A stretch of 64,000 nucleotides of DNA, from assembly GCF_002831625.1 (NCBI RefSeq), contig NZ_CP025116.1, positions 1,116,001 to 1,180,000 of the forward strand. The letters are read 5' to 3'. Shown piece after piece: positions 26,612-35,976 of this stretch. Every line of letters begins with the position of its first letter. The first letter of the stretch is position 1. The notes beneath the pieces were generated by a model. The model searched no databases. It had not been told where the DNA came from and saw nothing but the letters and a program-made list of their open reading frames with translations. Made by a program: the position numbers and the translations under genes. The stretch is from Nonlabens sp. MB-3u-79. Lineage in GTDB: Bacteria > Bacteroidota > Bacteroidia > Flavobacteriales > Flavobacteriaceae.

Positions 26612-27607
26612 ATGAGTAATATTAAAGCGGCGATAACGGCAGTAGGTGCCTATGCTCCAGAGTATAGACTTACAAATGCCATTTTAGAAACCATGGTCGA
26701 CACCAACGACGAATGGATCACTTCTCGTACCGGAATTAAAGAACGCCGTATCCTTAAGGATAAGGATAAAGGAACATCTTATCTCGCTATTCAAGCAGCA
26801 CAAGACCTTATTAAGAGCGCAAATCTAGATGTCTCTACTATAGATTTAGTTCTCGTGGCAACGGTAACACCAGACATGCCAGTCGCTTCTACAGCAGCTT
26901 TTGTTGCATCAGAAATAGGTGCTGTAAATGCATTCTCTTATGATTTAATGGCAGCATGCTCAGGCTTTCTATACGGTATGAGTACCGCTAGCAGTTACAT
27001 AGAATCTGGTCGTTATAAAAAAGTATTGCTGATTGGGGCAGATAAAATGTCCTCCATTATAAATTACGAAGACCGCGAGACTTGTATCATTTTTGGAGAT
27101 GCCGGTGGCGCAGTTCTTTTTGAACCTAATTTAGAACCTTATGGATTTGAGGATGAAGTCCTGCGCAGTGATGCCATAGGACGTAATTTTCTCAAAATAG
27201 ATGCTGGAGGATCTTTGTTGCCAGCCTCTCATGAAACGGTAGATAAGAAACAACATTACGTTTTTCAGGATGGGAAAAACGTTTTTAAATATGCAGTGTC
27301 AAAAATGGCCGACGTTTCAGAGGAAATCGTGGAGCGCAACAATCTTACCAATGAAGACATTAACTGGCTGGTGCCGCATCAAGCAAACAAACGCATCATA
27401 GATGCAACTGCAAGAAGAATAAATCTTTCAGCAGAGAAGGTGATGATGAATATTCATAAATATGGAAATACCACCAGTGCCACTTTGCCACTATTATTAA
27501 AAGAGTACGAGACTCAGTTAAAAAAGGGAGATCGCTTAGTATTTGCCGCCTTTGGTGGTGGTTTTACTTGGGGGTCTATTTTATTAACTTGGGCTTACGA
27601 TAGTTAA
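26612..27607 (+). CDS. fabH: 3-oxoacyl-ACP synthase III
   Basis: The 331-residue KAS III starts fatty acid synthesis by condensing acetyl-CoA with malonyl-ACP. The catalytic Cys is C116 in MAACSGFLYG, the His lies in VPHQANKRI (about 257) and the Asn in GNTTSATLPL (about 287). The N-terminal signature TNDEWITSRTGI is present. It leads an apparent fabH-accB-accC unit, with gaps of 20 and about 140 bases. Confidence 0.96.
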   Translation: MSNIKAAITAVGAYAPEYRLTNAILETMVDTNDEWITSRTGIKERRILKDKDKGTSYLAIQAAQDLIKSANLDVSTIDLVLVATVTPDMPVASTAAFVASEIGAVNAFSYDLMAACSGFLYGMSTASSYIESGRYKKVLLIGADKMSSIINYEDRETCIIFGDAGGAVLFEPNLEPYGFEDEVLRSDAIGRNFLKIDAGGSLLPASHETVDKKQHYVFQDGKNVFKYAVSKMADVSEEIVERNNLTNEDINWLVPHQANKRIIDATARRINLSAEKVMMNIHKYGNTTSATLPLLLKEYETQLKKGDRLVFAAFGGGFTWGSILLTWAYDS

Positions 27608-27627
27608 ACTTAATAACCACACTATTT

Positions 27628-28107
27628 ATGGACATTAAAGAAATACAGAACCTAATCAAATTTGTTGCTAAATCTGGAGCAAGTGAGGTAAAATTAGAAA
27701 TGGATGATATAAAAATCACCATCAGAACAGGAAGTGATGCAGATGTTACTTACGTATCCCAGGCACCTCCTATGCAAATGGCTCCAGTTCAACAAGCAGC
27801 TCATGCGCCAGTTGCTAGTGAGACTCCAGCAGCGACAGCAGCTCCGGCAGCAGAAAGTATTGATAAATACGTTACTGTAAAGTCTCCTATAATTGGAACC
27901 TTTTACAGGAAATCTTCTCCAGATAAGCCTTCTTTTGTCGAGGTAGGAGATAGTATTAAAGAAGGTGATACCTTATGTATTATCGAGGCGATGAAACTTT
28001 TCAACGAGATTGAAAGTGAAGTTTCGGGTACTATTGTAAAAGTGCTTATTGATGATTCTTCTCCGGTAGAATTTGATCAGCCATTATTTTTAGTAGATCC
28101 TTCTTAA
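27628..28107 (+). CDS. accB: Biotin carboxyl carrier protein of acetyl-CoA carboxylase
   Basis: The 159-residue protein has an N-terminal helical domain, an Ala/Pro-rich linker (about 45-76) and a biotinyl domain in which K123 in EAMKLFNEIE is the biotinylated residue. It carries CO2 between the biotin carboxylase and the carboxyltransferase. Its cofactor links it to the bio cluster at 48-54 kb of this window. Confidence 0.95.
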   Translation: MDIKEIQNLIKFVAKSGASEVKLEMDDIKITIRTGSDADVTYVSQAPPMQMAPVQQAAHAPVASETPAATAAPAAESIDKYVTVKSPIIGTFYRKSSPDKPSFVEVGDSIKEGDTLCIIEAMKLFNEIESEVSGTIVKVLIDDSSPVEFDQPLFLVDPS

Positions 28108-28160
28108 TAGGAGAAGAATTTTTTATGTCTTAGTGTTGGTTTTGCCGCTACTTTCTTACC

Positions 28161-28174
28161 GCTTTCGCGAAAGT
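28161..28174. repeat. Palindrome variant, one mismatch
   Basis: GCTTTCGCGAAAGT, intergenic between accB and accC, followed by GAAACA. Confidence 0.75.
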
Positions 28175-28250
28175 GAAACAAAAAAAGAAGTTGGTGCTGA
28201 ATTTAATTCAGTGCGAAAGTGAGCTAACCAGCCCTTATCTAAAAAGAAAC

Positions 28251-29603
28251 ATGATGTTTAAAAAAATATTAATAGCAAATCGTGGTGAGATAGCCCTTAG
28301 GGTTATACGAACTTGCAAGGAAATGGGAATTAAAACAGTAGCGGTATACTCTACTGCTGATGCCGAAAGCCTTCACGTAAAATTTGCTGATGAAGCAGTT
28401 TGTATAGGTCCACCACCTAGTAATCTATCGTACTTAAAAATGTCTAACATTATTAGTGCAGCAGAGATTACAAATGCAGACGCCATTCACCCTGGATATG
28501 GATTTCTTTCTGAAAACGCAGATTTTTCTCGTATTTGTGAAGAACACCAAATCAAGTTTATAGGCGCTAGTGCTGAGATGATCTCCAAAATGGGAGATAA
28601 AGCTACAGCAAAGAAAACTATGAAAGAAGCAGGTGTACCTTGCGTTCCAGGATCTGAAGGAATTATTGCAGATTTTGAGGAATGTATTAAAACTGCAAAA
28701 GAAACCGGTTATCCGGTAATGCTTAAAGCTACTGCTGGTGGTGGTGGTAAAGGAATGCGTGCTGTGTGGAAAGAAGAAAATCTTCAGGACGCATGGGATA
28801 GCGCCCGTTATGAGTCTAAAGCAGCCTTCGGTAATGATGATATGTATATGGAGAAACTCATTGAAGAGCCACGCCATATAGAAATCCAGATCGTAGGCGA
28901 TAGCTATGGAACAGCATGCCATTTAAGTGAGCGTGATTGTTCTGTACAAAGACGTCACCAAAAGCTTACGGAAGAAGTGCCTTCTCCATTTATGACCAAA
29001 AAATTACGTAAGGAAATGGGTGAAGCTGCGGTAAAAGCAGCAGAATACATTGCTTATGAAGGAGCTGGGACAGTAGAATTTCTTGTAGATAAGCACCGTA
29101 ATTTCTACTTTATGGAAATGAACACTCGTATACAAGTAGAGCACCCTATTACAGAGCAGGTCATTGACTTTGATCTTATTAGAGAGCAAATTTTAGTTGC
29201 TGCGGGAGTGAAAATTTCAGGGAAGAACTATGAACCTTCATTACACTCTATTGAGTGCAGAATAAATGCAGAAGATCCTTATCACGATTTCCGTCCTTCT
29301 CCAGGGAAGATTACTACATTACACGCACCTGGTGGTCACGGTGTTCGATTAGACACTCATGTATACGCTGGATATTCCATCCCGCCTAATTATGACTCGA
29401 TGATTGCAAAGTTGATTACGACTGCAAGAACACGTCAAGAGGCGATTGATAAGATGAAACGCGCACTAGATGAGTTTGTCATAGAGGGAATTAAAACTAC
29501 GATTCCTTTTCACAGACAGCTTATGGATGAGCCAGATTATGTAGCTGGGAATTATACCACTGCATTTATGGATACCTTTAAAATGAAGCCTTTATCTGAA
29601 TAA
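28251..29603 (+). CDS. accC: Biotin carboxylase subunit of acetyl-CoA carboxylase
   Basis: The 450-residue enzyme carboxylates biotin with ATP and bicarbonate. Motifs: [15 protein letters not shown] at the start, [10 protein letters not shown], the glycine loop [32 protein letters not shown] and [14 protein letters not shown]. The start is ATG at 28251 (or 28254); the frame is open back to a GTG at 28173, but that would add a poorly conserved leader and cross a palindrome variant. Length matches the family. Confidence 0.96.
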   Translation: MMFKKILIANRGEIALRVIRTCKEMGIKTVAVYSTADAESLHVKFADEAVCIGPPPSNLSYLKMSNIISAAEITNADAIHPGYGFLSENADFSRICEEHQIKFIGASAEMISKMGDKATAKKTMKEAGVPCVPGSEGIIADFEECIKTAKETGYPVMLKATAGGGGKGMRAVWKEENLQDAWDSARYESKAAFGNDDMYMEKLIEEPRHIEIQIVGDSYGTACHLSERDCSVQRRHQKLTEEVPSPFMTKKLRKEMGEAAVKAAEYIAYEGAGTVEFLVDKHRNFYFMEMNTRIQVEHPITEQVIDFDLIREQILVAAGVKISGKNYEPSLHSIECRINAEDPYHDFRPSPGKITTLHAPGGHGVRLDTHVYAGYSIPPNYDSMIAKLITTARTRQEAIDKMKRALDEFVIEGIKTTIPFHRQLMDEPDYVAGNYTTAFMDTFKMKPLSE

Positions 29604-29623
29604 AAGGATTTTTACTTATATAA

Positions 29624-29657
29624 AAACCTATCTGTCAACCTCAGATAGGTTTTTTTA
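29624..29657 (+). terminator. Terminator after accC
   Basis: AAAACCTATCTG pairs with CAGATAGGTTTT across TCAACCT, followed by T residues. Confidence 0.85.
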
Positions 29658-29756
29658 TGCAATTAATTGTCATTTTATGTTTCTGTACTGGCTATTTGAA
29701 ATATTTTTGAAGATGTTCTGTTTTAAGTAATACCAGTATATTTAAATGGTATAAAT

Positions 29757-32700
29757 ATGAAGTTGAAGTTGTTTTTTATTCTGGTGTTTTGCTGCTCAAT
29801 AGGTGGTGCACAAGAATACAGCAACTTGAAAAAAAAACGTCTTGCAGTTAGGGATTCGATCTCCCTAGATTCTATAAGTATCAGTCCAGCCTATTTTAAA
29901 GTAGTGGATAAAACAGGTAAGACTATCGATAGTTCTAGGTACAATATTAACTTTTCCAGCTCCATTTTAACCTTTAAAAATAAAACTGAAATAAGTGCCG
30001 ATTCTATAGATGTCACCTATTTGCCACTGCCTGATTTTCTTACCAAGACCTATCAATTCTACGACCCAAGTATTATTTTAGATAATGACAGTAGGCAAGA
30101 ACAATTAGTAGCTTTACAGCAACCTACAGCAGTAAACACCTTTATTCCTTTTGATGGTTTGCAAACTTCTGGAAGTATTACCAGAGGCGTGCGGGTGGGA
30201 AATAACCAAAACAGTGTAGTAGATTCTGAACTGGATTTAAGAATCACAGGAAAGCTAAGCGATAAAGTATCACTGAGAGCTTCCATTCAAGATGCAAACG
30301 TACCGCAAACCCAAAATGGATACTCTCAACGACTGGATGAATTTGACCAAATATTTATAGAACTGTACAGTGAAGACTGGAATATCAGGGCAGGAGACGT
30401 AGACTTGATACAAGAGAATTACCAATTCAATAATTTTTCCAAACGCGTTCAGGGAATTTCGGGACAGGTGCGATTTAATGGAGACGACTCTTCTGGTTAT
30501 GCAGGAGCTTCAGGAGCTTTAGTTAGAGGGACTTTTAACATCAGCCGATTCACTGGTCAGGAAGGGAATCAAGGTCCGTATAAGCTCACCGGCCAAAACG
30601 AAGAGTTGTTTATTCTAGTAGTTTCTGGTAGTGAACGTGTTTTTGTAAATGGTGTTCCTTTAAAAAGAGGAGAAAATCAAGATTACGTGATCGATTACAA
30701 TGCCGGGGAAGTGCGTTTTACTCCTACATTCCCTATTACTAGTGAAATGCGTATTTCTATAGAATACCAATACAGCGAGCGTAATTTTACCAGATTTATA
30801 GGATATGGGACAGGTGGCTTTAAGTCTGATAAATTTCAAATAGATTCTTATGTCTACACAGAAACCGATGCAAAAAACCAGCCATTACAACAAAACCTAA
30901 GTGAAGATCAAGTAGCTATTTTAGCAACTGCTGGAGATGACCGAGATCTAGCCATTGCGCCCAGTGCCATACCAGATGAGTTTTCTGAAAATCAAATTCT
31001 TTATCGTAGAGAGGTACTGAACGGTGAAGAGCGGTTTGTTTTTTCTCAAGATAGAACGCAGCAACTTTTTAATGTGAGATTCAGCTTTTTAGGTGAAAAT
31101 CAAGGGGATTACCGACTCATTAATGATCAGGCTATTGCAAATATTTATGAGTATATCGCCCCTATAAATGGGGTGTCTCAGGGAAGTTACGATCCAATCA
31201 TCCAGTTATTTACTCCAGAAATTTTAACTATTGCTGGAATTAAAGCTAGTTATGAGGCTGCTACAGGCACTAAATTATTTACAGAGCTGGCAGCCAGTAA
31301 TAAGGATTTAAATAAATTTTCTTCTATTGATGATGATGACAATAAAGGTGTAGCAGCAAAACTCGCTCTAATTCAACAACTACTCAAAAAAGACAGTTTA
31401 CAGTCTTTAAATGTGACGCTTAATACCGATTACATTCAAGAGAATTTTAGAAATGTAGAACGTGTTTATAATATTGAATTTAATCGAGACTGGAATATAG
31501 AAACAACGCAAGGAAGCCAGTTGTTCACCACGTTGGGACTTAATTATCAATTAGATTCTACCATAACGGCTTCGTACCGATTGGAGCATTTAGAATTTGA
31601 TAATTTTTATAATGGAAATCGTCATGAAATTGCTGCTACTTATCAAGACAGTTTATGGCAGGCTCGCTTTCGCGGAAGCGTACTAAGCACAAAATCTACA
31701 GAACAAGAGTCTGAATTTAATAGAGTAAATGCTGACGTATTAAGAAAAATCAACAACTACTATGTAGGGACGCGATTAGAAAGTGAAAATAATCAGCAAC
31801 GACTTACTGCTACAGATGAGCTTACTGGTCTATCTCAAAAATTCACTGGATATGAAATTTATGCAGGACGAGGTGATACCACAACGACCTTTGTGGAGAT
31901 AGGCTATAGAAATAGAACCAATGACAGTTTGAGAGATGGCATCCTTTCTAGGGTAAATAGTTCTAATAATTATTACATCAAATCTCAACCTATTAAAAAT
32001 AAGGTGAGTAGTTTGCGTATTTATGCTAACTATAGAAAATTAAAAAGTGCTCAAGAGGGATTTTCAGATGAGGTTTCTTTTAATTCTAGACTACAGTATA
32101 AACGTAAGATTTATGACGGTAAAATATTGTGGAATACTACTTATGAGACCAATAGCGCTCGTATCCCAAGACAAGATTTTACTTATGTAGCTGTAAATCC
32201 TGGACAAGGAACTTTTACATGGATCGATTATAATGACGATGGCATTCAGGACCTCAATGAATTTGAAGTAGCTCAATTTCAAGACCAGGGCAGCTTTGTG
32301 AGAGTCTTGTTGCCCAATCAGGTTTTCTTACCCACGCATCAAAATAAATTTTCTCAAACCTTGACCCTCAACCCGATTTCTTGGACTGATGAAAAGGGGT
32401 ATAAAAAAGTGCTGTCTAGATTTTATAATCAGACCAGTTACCTCATTGACCGCATGGTCGCTAGAGAAGGAGAAAATTTTGACTTGAATCCATTTCAAAG
32501 CAGCGACAATCAACTGGGATTGAACCTTAGCTTTAGAAACAGTCTCTTCTTTAACAGAGGCAAGCAGTATTTTACTACTAATTACACCTATTTAAGTACT
32601 GCAAATGAGAACTTACAAAGCATAGGGAGTATATCCAATGAGATAGAAAGTCATCAATTTCGATTTTTACATAAGATCGAAGACACGTGGTTGGTAACCA

Positions 32701-33164
32701 TAAATGCACAATCAGGAATTAACGCGAGTAGTAGTGAAAATTTTGCGAATAGAAATTACGAGATCAACGATCTGTTGTTCAAGCCACAGTTGTCTTATTT
32801 ATTTGATAATAGCAATAGGCTAGAAGTGTTTTATCAATACCAAAGCAAAGATAATCAGATCAATGATACGGCTACGTTGGGTCAGCAAAATATAGGTCTG
32901 GGATGGGCATTTAATAAAGCACAAAACTTTGCCGTTAATGGGGAGATTAAATATGTAAAAAATGATTTTGAGGGACAAGCTTTTTCCCCAGTGGGCTTTC
33001 AAATGCTGGAAGGCTTGCAGCCGGGCACTAATTTTACATGGAATTTATTATTTCAAAAAAACATAACAAAGTTCCTTGACTTGAATCTAAGTTACAGTGG
33101 TAGAGGCAGTGAAACAGCAAGAACCGTGCATAACGGTAGCGTGCAGCTGAAAGCTTATTTTTAG
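29757..33164 (+). CDS. Large outer-membrane beta-barrel protein, SprA-like segment
   Basis: The 1135-residue protein has a signal peptide (to about residue 18, GGAQ) and an N-terminal region (about 130-240) with GSITRGVRVGNNQNSVVDSE and LSDKVSLRASIQDANVPQTQ, then DEFDQIFIELYSEDWNI. That pattern resembles the repeated element of SprA, the type IX secretion translocon, but this protein is less than half of SprA's usual length. The rest is aromatic-rich alternating strand, as in a large barrel, ending in GSVQLKAYF with the C-terminal Phe typical of barrels. Function is unknown. A degenerate palindrome encodes RFRGS at 31666. Confidence 0.75.
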   Translation: MKLKLFFILVFCCSIGGAQEYSNLKKKRLAVRDSISLDSISISPAYFKVVDKTGKTIDSSRYNINFSSSILTFKNKTEISADSIDVTYLPLPDFLTKTYQFYDPSIILDNDSRQEQLVALQQPTAVNTFIPFDGLQTSGSITRGVRVGNNQNSVVDSELDLRITGKLSDKVSLRASIQDANVPQTQNGYSQRLDEFDQIFIELYSEDWNIRAGDVDLIQENYQFNNFSKRVQGISGQVRFNGDDSSGYAGASGALVRGTFNISRFTGQEGNQGPYKLTGQNEELFILVVSGSERVFVNGVPLKRGENQDYVIDYNAGEVRFTPTFPITSEMRISIEYQYSERNFTRFIGYGTGGFKSDKFQIDSYVYTETDAKNQPLQQNLSEDQVAILATAGDDRDLAIAPSAIPDEFSENQILYRREVLNGEERFVFSQDRTQQLFNVRFSFLGENQGDYRLINDQAIANIYEYIAPINGVSQGSYDPIIQLFTPEILTIAGIKASYEAATGTKLFTELAASNKDLNKFSSIDDDDNKGVAAKLALIQQLLKKDSLQSLNVTLNTDYIQENFRNVERVYNIEFNRDWNIETTQGSQLFTTLGLNYQLDSTITASYRLEHLEFDNFYNGNRHEIAATYQDSLWQARFRGSVLSTKSTEQESEFNRVNADVLRKINNYYVGTRLESENNQQRLTATDELTGLSQKFTGYEIYAGRGDTTTTFVEIGYRNRTNDSLRDGILSRVNSSNNYYIKSQPIKNKVSSLRIYANYRKLKSAQEGFSDEVSFNSRLQYKRKIYDGKILWNTTYETNSARIPRQDFTYVAVNPGQGTFTWIDYNDDGIQDLNEFEVAQFQDQGSFVRVLLPNQVFLPTHQNKFSQTLTLNPISWTDEKGYKKVLSRFYNQTSYLIDRMVAREGENFDLNPFQSSDNQLGLNLSFRNSLFFNRGKQYFTTNYTYLSTANENLQSIGSISNEIESHQFRFLHKIEDTWLVTINAQSGINASSSENFANRNYEINDLLFKPQLSYLFDNSNRLEVFYQYQSKDNQINDTATLGQQNIGLGWAFNKAQNFAVNGEIKYVKNDFEGQAFSPVGFQMLEGLQPGTNFTWNLLFQKNITKFLDLNLSYSGRGSETARTVHNGSVQLKAYF
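31666..31679. repeat. Palindrome variant, one mismatch
   Basis: GCTTTCGCGGAAGC in the SprA-like gene, encoding RFRGS. Confidence 0.7.
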
Positions 33165-33198
33165 AAAAAACAGGCTTTCATTACACCAATGCGATAAC

Positions 33199-33741
33199 CT
33201 AAATAGCCAGAAACCCATCAATAGTGGTTTCCAGATCTTTGTCACTTGGTCTTCTGGCGTTATCATCTATCAGACGGCCATTTTTATCAAATAACATGTA
33301 CCTAGGAATGGAGCTCACATTGTTGTCTTGAAACAATTTTGCTTTAGGATAATTACGGGCTAAAAAACTATTCTCTAAGAGATTAAAATTTCGAGCAGAG
33401 CGCTCCCACTTTCCCGGATCTTGATCTATAGAAACAAATAAGAAAACCACATCTTTATCCTTGTATTTTTCTTGTAACTTTTCAGAATAAGGCATCATGG
33501 CTTTACAGGGGCCGCACCAGCTCGCCCAGATATCTAGGTAAACAATTTTCCCTTTATGATCAGCTAGGATTTGATCGATGTTGTAATAATTATCGTCAAA
33601 ATCAGTTAAATGAACCATGTCATTGCTAGAGATATCAGTCTCAGCAAATTTTATTAATGGTTTTTTCTCTGGAGTTTCCGCTTTTTTTTCTCCACAACTG
33701 CTGATTAAAATTGCGGTAATAATTATAAATAACTTTTTCAT
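33199..33741 (-). CDS. TlpA-like thioredoxin-family lipoprotein
   Basis: The start is set at 33741, so the protein begins MKKLFIIITAILISSCGEKK with a lipobox ending at Cys16. The thioredoxin-like domain has the active site WASWCGPCK (C76 and C79) and the cis-Pro region SIPRYMLFD. TlpA-type proteins reduce disulfides on the periplasmic side. No cytochrome maturation genes are adjacent. Upstream lies the 121-bp repeat array. Confidence 0.88.
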   Translation of the reverse strand: MKKLFIIITAILISSCGEKKAETPEKKPLIKFAETDISSNDMVHLTDFDDNYYNIDQILADHKGKIVYLDIWASWCGPCKAMMPYSEKLQEKYKDKDVVFLFVSIDQDPGKWERSARNFNLLENSFLARNYPKAKLFQDNNVSSIPRYMLFDKNGRLIDDNARRPSDKDLETTIDGFLAI

Positions 33742-33770
33742 AATATGTTTTAATTTATATCTCAACACGG

Positions 33771-34090
33771 GCAGACTGAAGTCTGCCGCTGGGAATCTTT
33801 TTTGTCGCTTTCAGCGTTTTTTTATGTAGCGGAATAAATTCCGCTTTTTTCACTTCAATGCGACTTAATTTTTAATCTATTATCGCGTTCAGCAGACTGA
33901 AGTCTGCCGCTAGGGATTTATTTTGTCGCTTTCAGCGTTTTTTTATTTAGCGGAATAAATTCCGCTTTTTTCACTTCAATGCGACTTATTTTTTAATCTA
34001 TTATCTCCTTCAGCAGACTGAAGTCTGCCGCTAGGGATTTATTTTGTCGCTTTCAGCGTTTTTATTTAGCGGAATAAATTCCGCTTTTTC
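33771..34090. repeat. Tandem 121-bp hairpin repeat, 2.6 copies
   Basis: Units start at 33771, 33892 and 34013 with an exact 121-bp step; the third is cut after about 78 bases. Each unit holds two hairpins: GCAGACT-GA-AGTCTGC and GCGGAAT-AA-ATTCCGC. Copies differ at a few bases only. A decayed relative is at 34480-34540. No protein is encoded. Confidence 0.9.
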
Positions 34091-34120
34091 TAGTGTGTTT
34101 CTTCCAGAAAATTTAATTTT

Positions 34121-34399
34121 TCCTCATTCCTCATTCCTCATTCCTCATTCCTCATTCCTCATTCCTCATTCCTCATTCCTCATTCCTCATTCCTCATTCC
34201 TCATTCCTCATTCCTCATTCCTCATTCCTCATTCCTCATTCCTCATTCCTCATTCCTCATTCCTCATTCCTCATTCCTCATTCCTCATTCCTCATTCCTC
34301 ATTCCTCATTCCTCATTCCTCATTCCTCATTCCTCATTCCTCATTCCTCATTCCTCATTCCTCATTCCTCATTCCTCATTCCTCATTCCTCATTCCTCA
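34121..34399. repeat. 7-bp tandem repeat (TCCTCAT), about 40 copies
   Basis: The 279-bp block is nearly pure TCCTCAT repeats, a minisatellite. As 7 is not a multiple of 3 the block translates in all frames as a 7-residue repeat; this should not be taken as a gene. Confidence 0.95.
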
Positions 34400-34479
34400 G
34401 ACTGGCATTTTTGTTCAAGTTCAAAGTGAAATCTCACCCTTTAGGGCTGGGGAAAAGATTTCGCTATTCTACAAAGCTC

Positions 34480-34540
34480 ATTGCGGAATAAATTCTGCCT
34501 AAGGGAATCTATTTTGTCACCTATGGCGTTCTTTTATTTT
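34480..34540. repeat. Decayed copy of the 121-bp repeat and shared 23-bp module
   Basis: GCGGAATAAATTCTGC followed by tctattttgtca and ggcgttctttta matches the 121-bp unit with several changes. Just before it, 34435-34457 holds a 23-base module (CACCCTTTAGGG then CTGGGGAAAAG) that recurs at 56998 and 57247. Confidence 0.75.
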
Positions 34541-34605
34541 CATCTGAATATATTCGAAGTTTTTTCAAGTTCAATTTCGAGTTCGAATTCAAGTTCAAAT
34601 TTGAG

Positions 34606-35976
34606 TTATGAAAACAAATATCTAACTAAATCTTCAATTTTTGAAAAGGCTTGTACTTCAGTTCCTATATTTTTAAAGGTTTGTTTTCCTGGAGCGATAA
34701 AAACTTTTTCAAAACCTAGTTTTGCCACTTCATTCACTCGTTGTTCCATACGGCTTACCGGTCGTATTTCGCCGCCTAATCCCACTTCGGCACTGAAGCA
34801 GTGTTGTGAAGAAAGTTCTATATCAAAATTAGAAGAAAGAATAGCAGCTACAACGGCAAGATCTATTGCCGGGTCATCGACGGTGATTCCCCCAGTAATG
34901 TTGAGAAAAACATCTTTTTGACCTAGTTTAAAACCAGCTCTTTTTTCTAAGACGGCAAGGATCATGTTCAATCGTTTCAGGTTGTAACCGGTCGCACTAC
35001 GCTGTGGTGTTCCATAAACGGCTGTACTTACTAATGCTTGAACTTCTATCATGAGCGGTCGCATTCCTTCCATAGTAGCAGCAATAGCAGTACCGCTTAG
35101 ATTTGCCCCGCGTTGTGAGATTAAAATTTCACTAGGATTAGTCACTTCTCTCAATCCATGCGCTAGCATTTCATAGATTCCTATCTCATGTGTACTTCCA
35201 AAACGGTTTTTAAGAGCTCTCAAAATCCTATAGGTGTGATTGCGATCTCCTTCAAATTGCAGGACCGTATCCACCATGTGTTCTAGAATCTTAGGTCCAG
35301 CAATATTCCCGTCTTTAGTAATATGACCTATTAGAAGTACTGGGGTATTGGTTTCTTTAGCAAATTTGATGAGTTCACTGGTGCATTCTCTAATTTGTGA
35401 AACACTACCGGGCGAGCTTTCAATATGATCGGTCTGTAGGGTTTGAATAGAGTCAATAATCAAGACATCTGGTTCTACCTCAGTAATTTGTCTGAAGATA
35501 TTTTGGGTTTTGGTCTCGGTAAGAATATAGCAGTTTACGGCTTCTTTTTTTATGCGATCAGCACGCATTTTAATTTGTTGTGCACTTTCTTCTCCAGACA
35601 CATAAAGTGTTTTGTAGGGCAAGTTGAGGCATACTTGGAGCAGCAATGTAGACTTCCCTATTCCTGGTTCTCCACCTAAAAGGGTGATGGATCCAGGAAC
35701 GAGTCCACCACCTAGAACTCTGTTAAACTCTGCATTTGTAGTGTCCATTCTAGGACTTTCGGCAGCATTTATTTTTGAGATGAGTTGTGGTTGAGGGGCA
35801 CGCTTTCGCGAAAGCGGAACATCTGCAACACTACTTTCCCAAGATTTTTTAGTTTCTTTTTGAACGATCTCTTCTACCAGAGTGTTCCATTCTTTACAGG
35901 TCAAACACTGTCCTTGCCACTTGGAATGTTGGCCGCCACAATTCTGGCAAAACCAAGTCGTTTTCACTTTGGCCAT
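34606..35976 (-). CDS. radA: DNA repair protein RadA
   Basis: The 456-residue protein helps process recombination intermediates. It has the four-cysteine zinc finger (C10, C13, C24, C27), a RecA-like ATPase with Walker A GGEPGIGKST (101-110), Walker B-type VLIIDSIQ, the RadA-specific KNRFGS (about 255) and a C-terminal Lon-like domain. The linker has an exact palindrome giving PLSRKRAP between finger and ATPase. Its ATG lies one base after the stop of the esterase-like gene, so they are read together. Confidence 0.96.
   Translation of the reverse strand: MAKVKTTWFCQNCGGQHSKWQGQCLTCKEWNTLVEEIVQKETKKSWESSVADVPLSRKRAPQPQLISKINAAESPRMDTTNAEFNRVLGGGLVPGSITLLGGEPGIGKSTLLLQVCLNLPYKTLYVSGEESAQQIKMRADRIKKEAVNCYILTETKTQNIFRQITEVEPDVLIIDSIQTLQTDHIESSPGSVSQIRECTSELIKFAKETNTPVLLIGHITKDGNIAGPKILEHMVDTVLQFEGDRNHTYRILRALKNRFGSTHEIGIYEMLAHGLREVTNPSEILISQRGANLSGTAIAATMEGMRPLMIEVQALVSTAVYGTPQRSATGYNLKRLNMILAVLEKRAGFKLGQKDVFLNITGGITVDDPAIDLAVVAAILSSNFDIELSSQHCFSAEVGLGGEIRPVSRMEQRVNEVAKLGFEKVFIAPGKQTFKNIGTEVQAFSKIEDLVRYLFS
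35802..35815. repeat. GCTTTCGCGAAAGC palindrome, exact
   Basis: Within radA (minus strand), encoding LSRKR; followed on the plus strand by GGAACA. Confidence 0.95.

Noticed and set aside
28173..28250. accC start at GTG 28173
   Set aside because: Would add 26 residues not seen in the family; ATG at 28251 gives the usual length and start.
34121..34399. Possible CRISPR array
   Set aside because: The 7-bp unit has no spacers and the 121-bp unit is a plain tandem repeat; no cas genes are present in the window.
34044..34502. Open frame with a 7-residue repeat FLIPHSS
   Set aside because: It is only the translation of the 7-base minisatellite at 34121-34399 and the neighbouring repeats; no family resemblance and no promoter.
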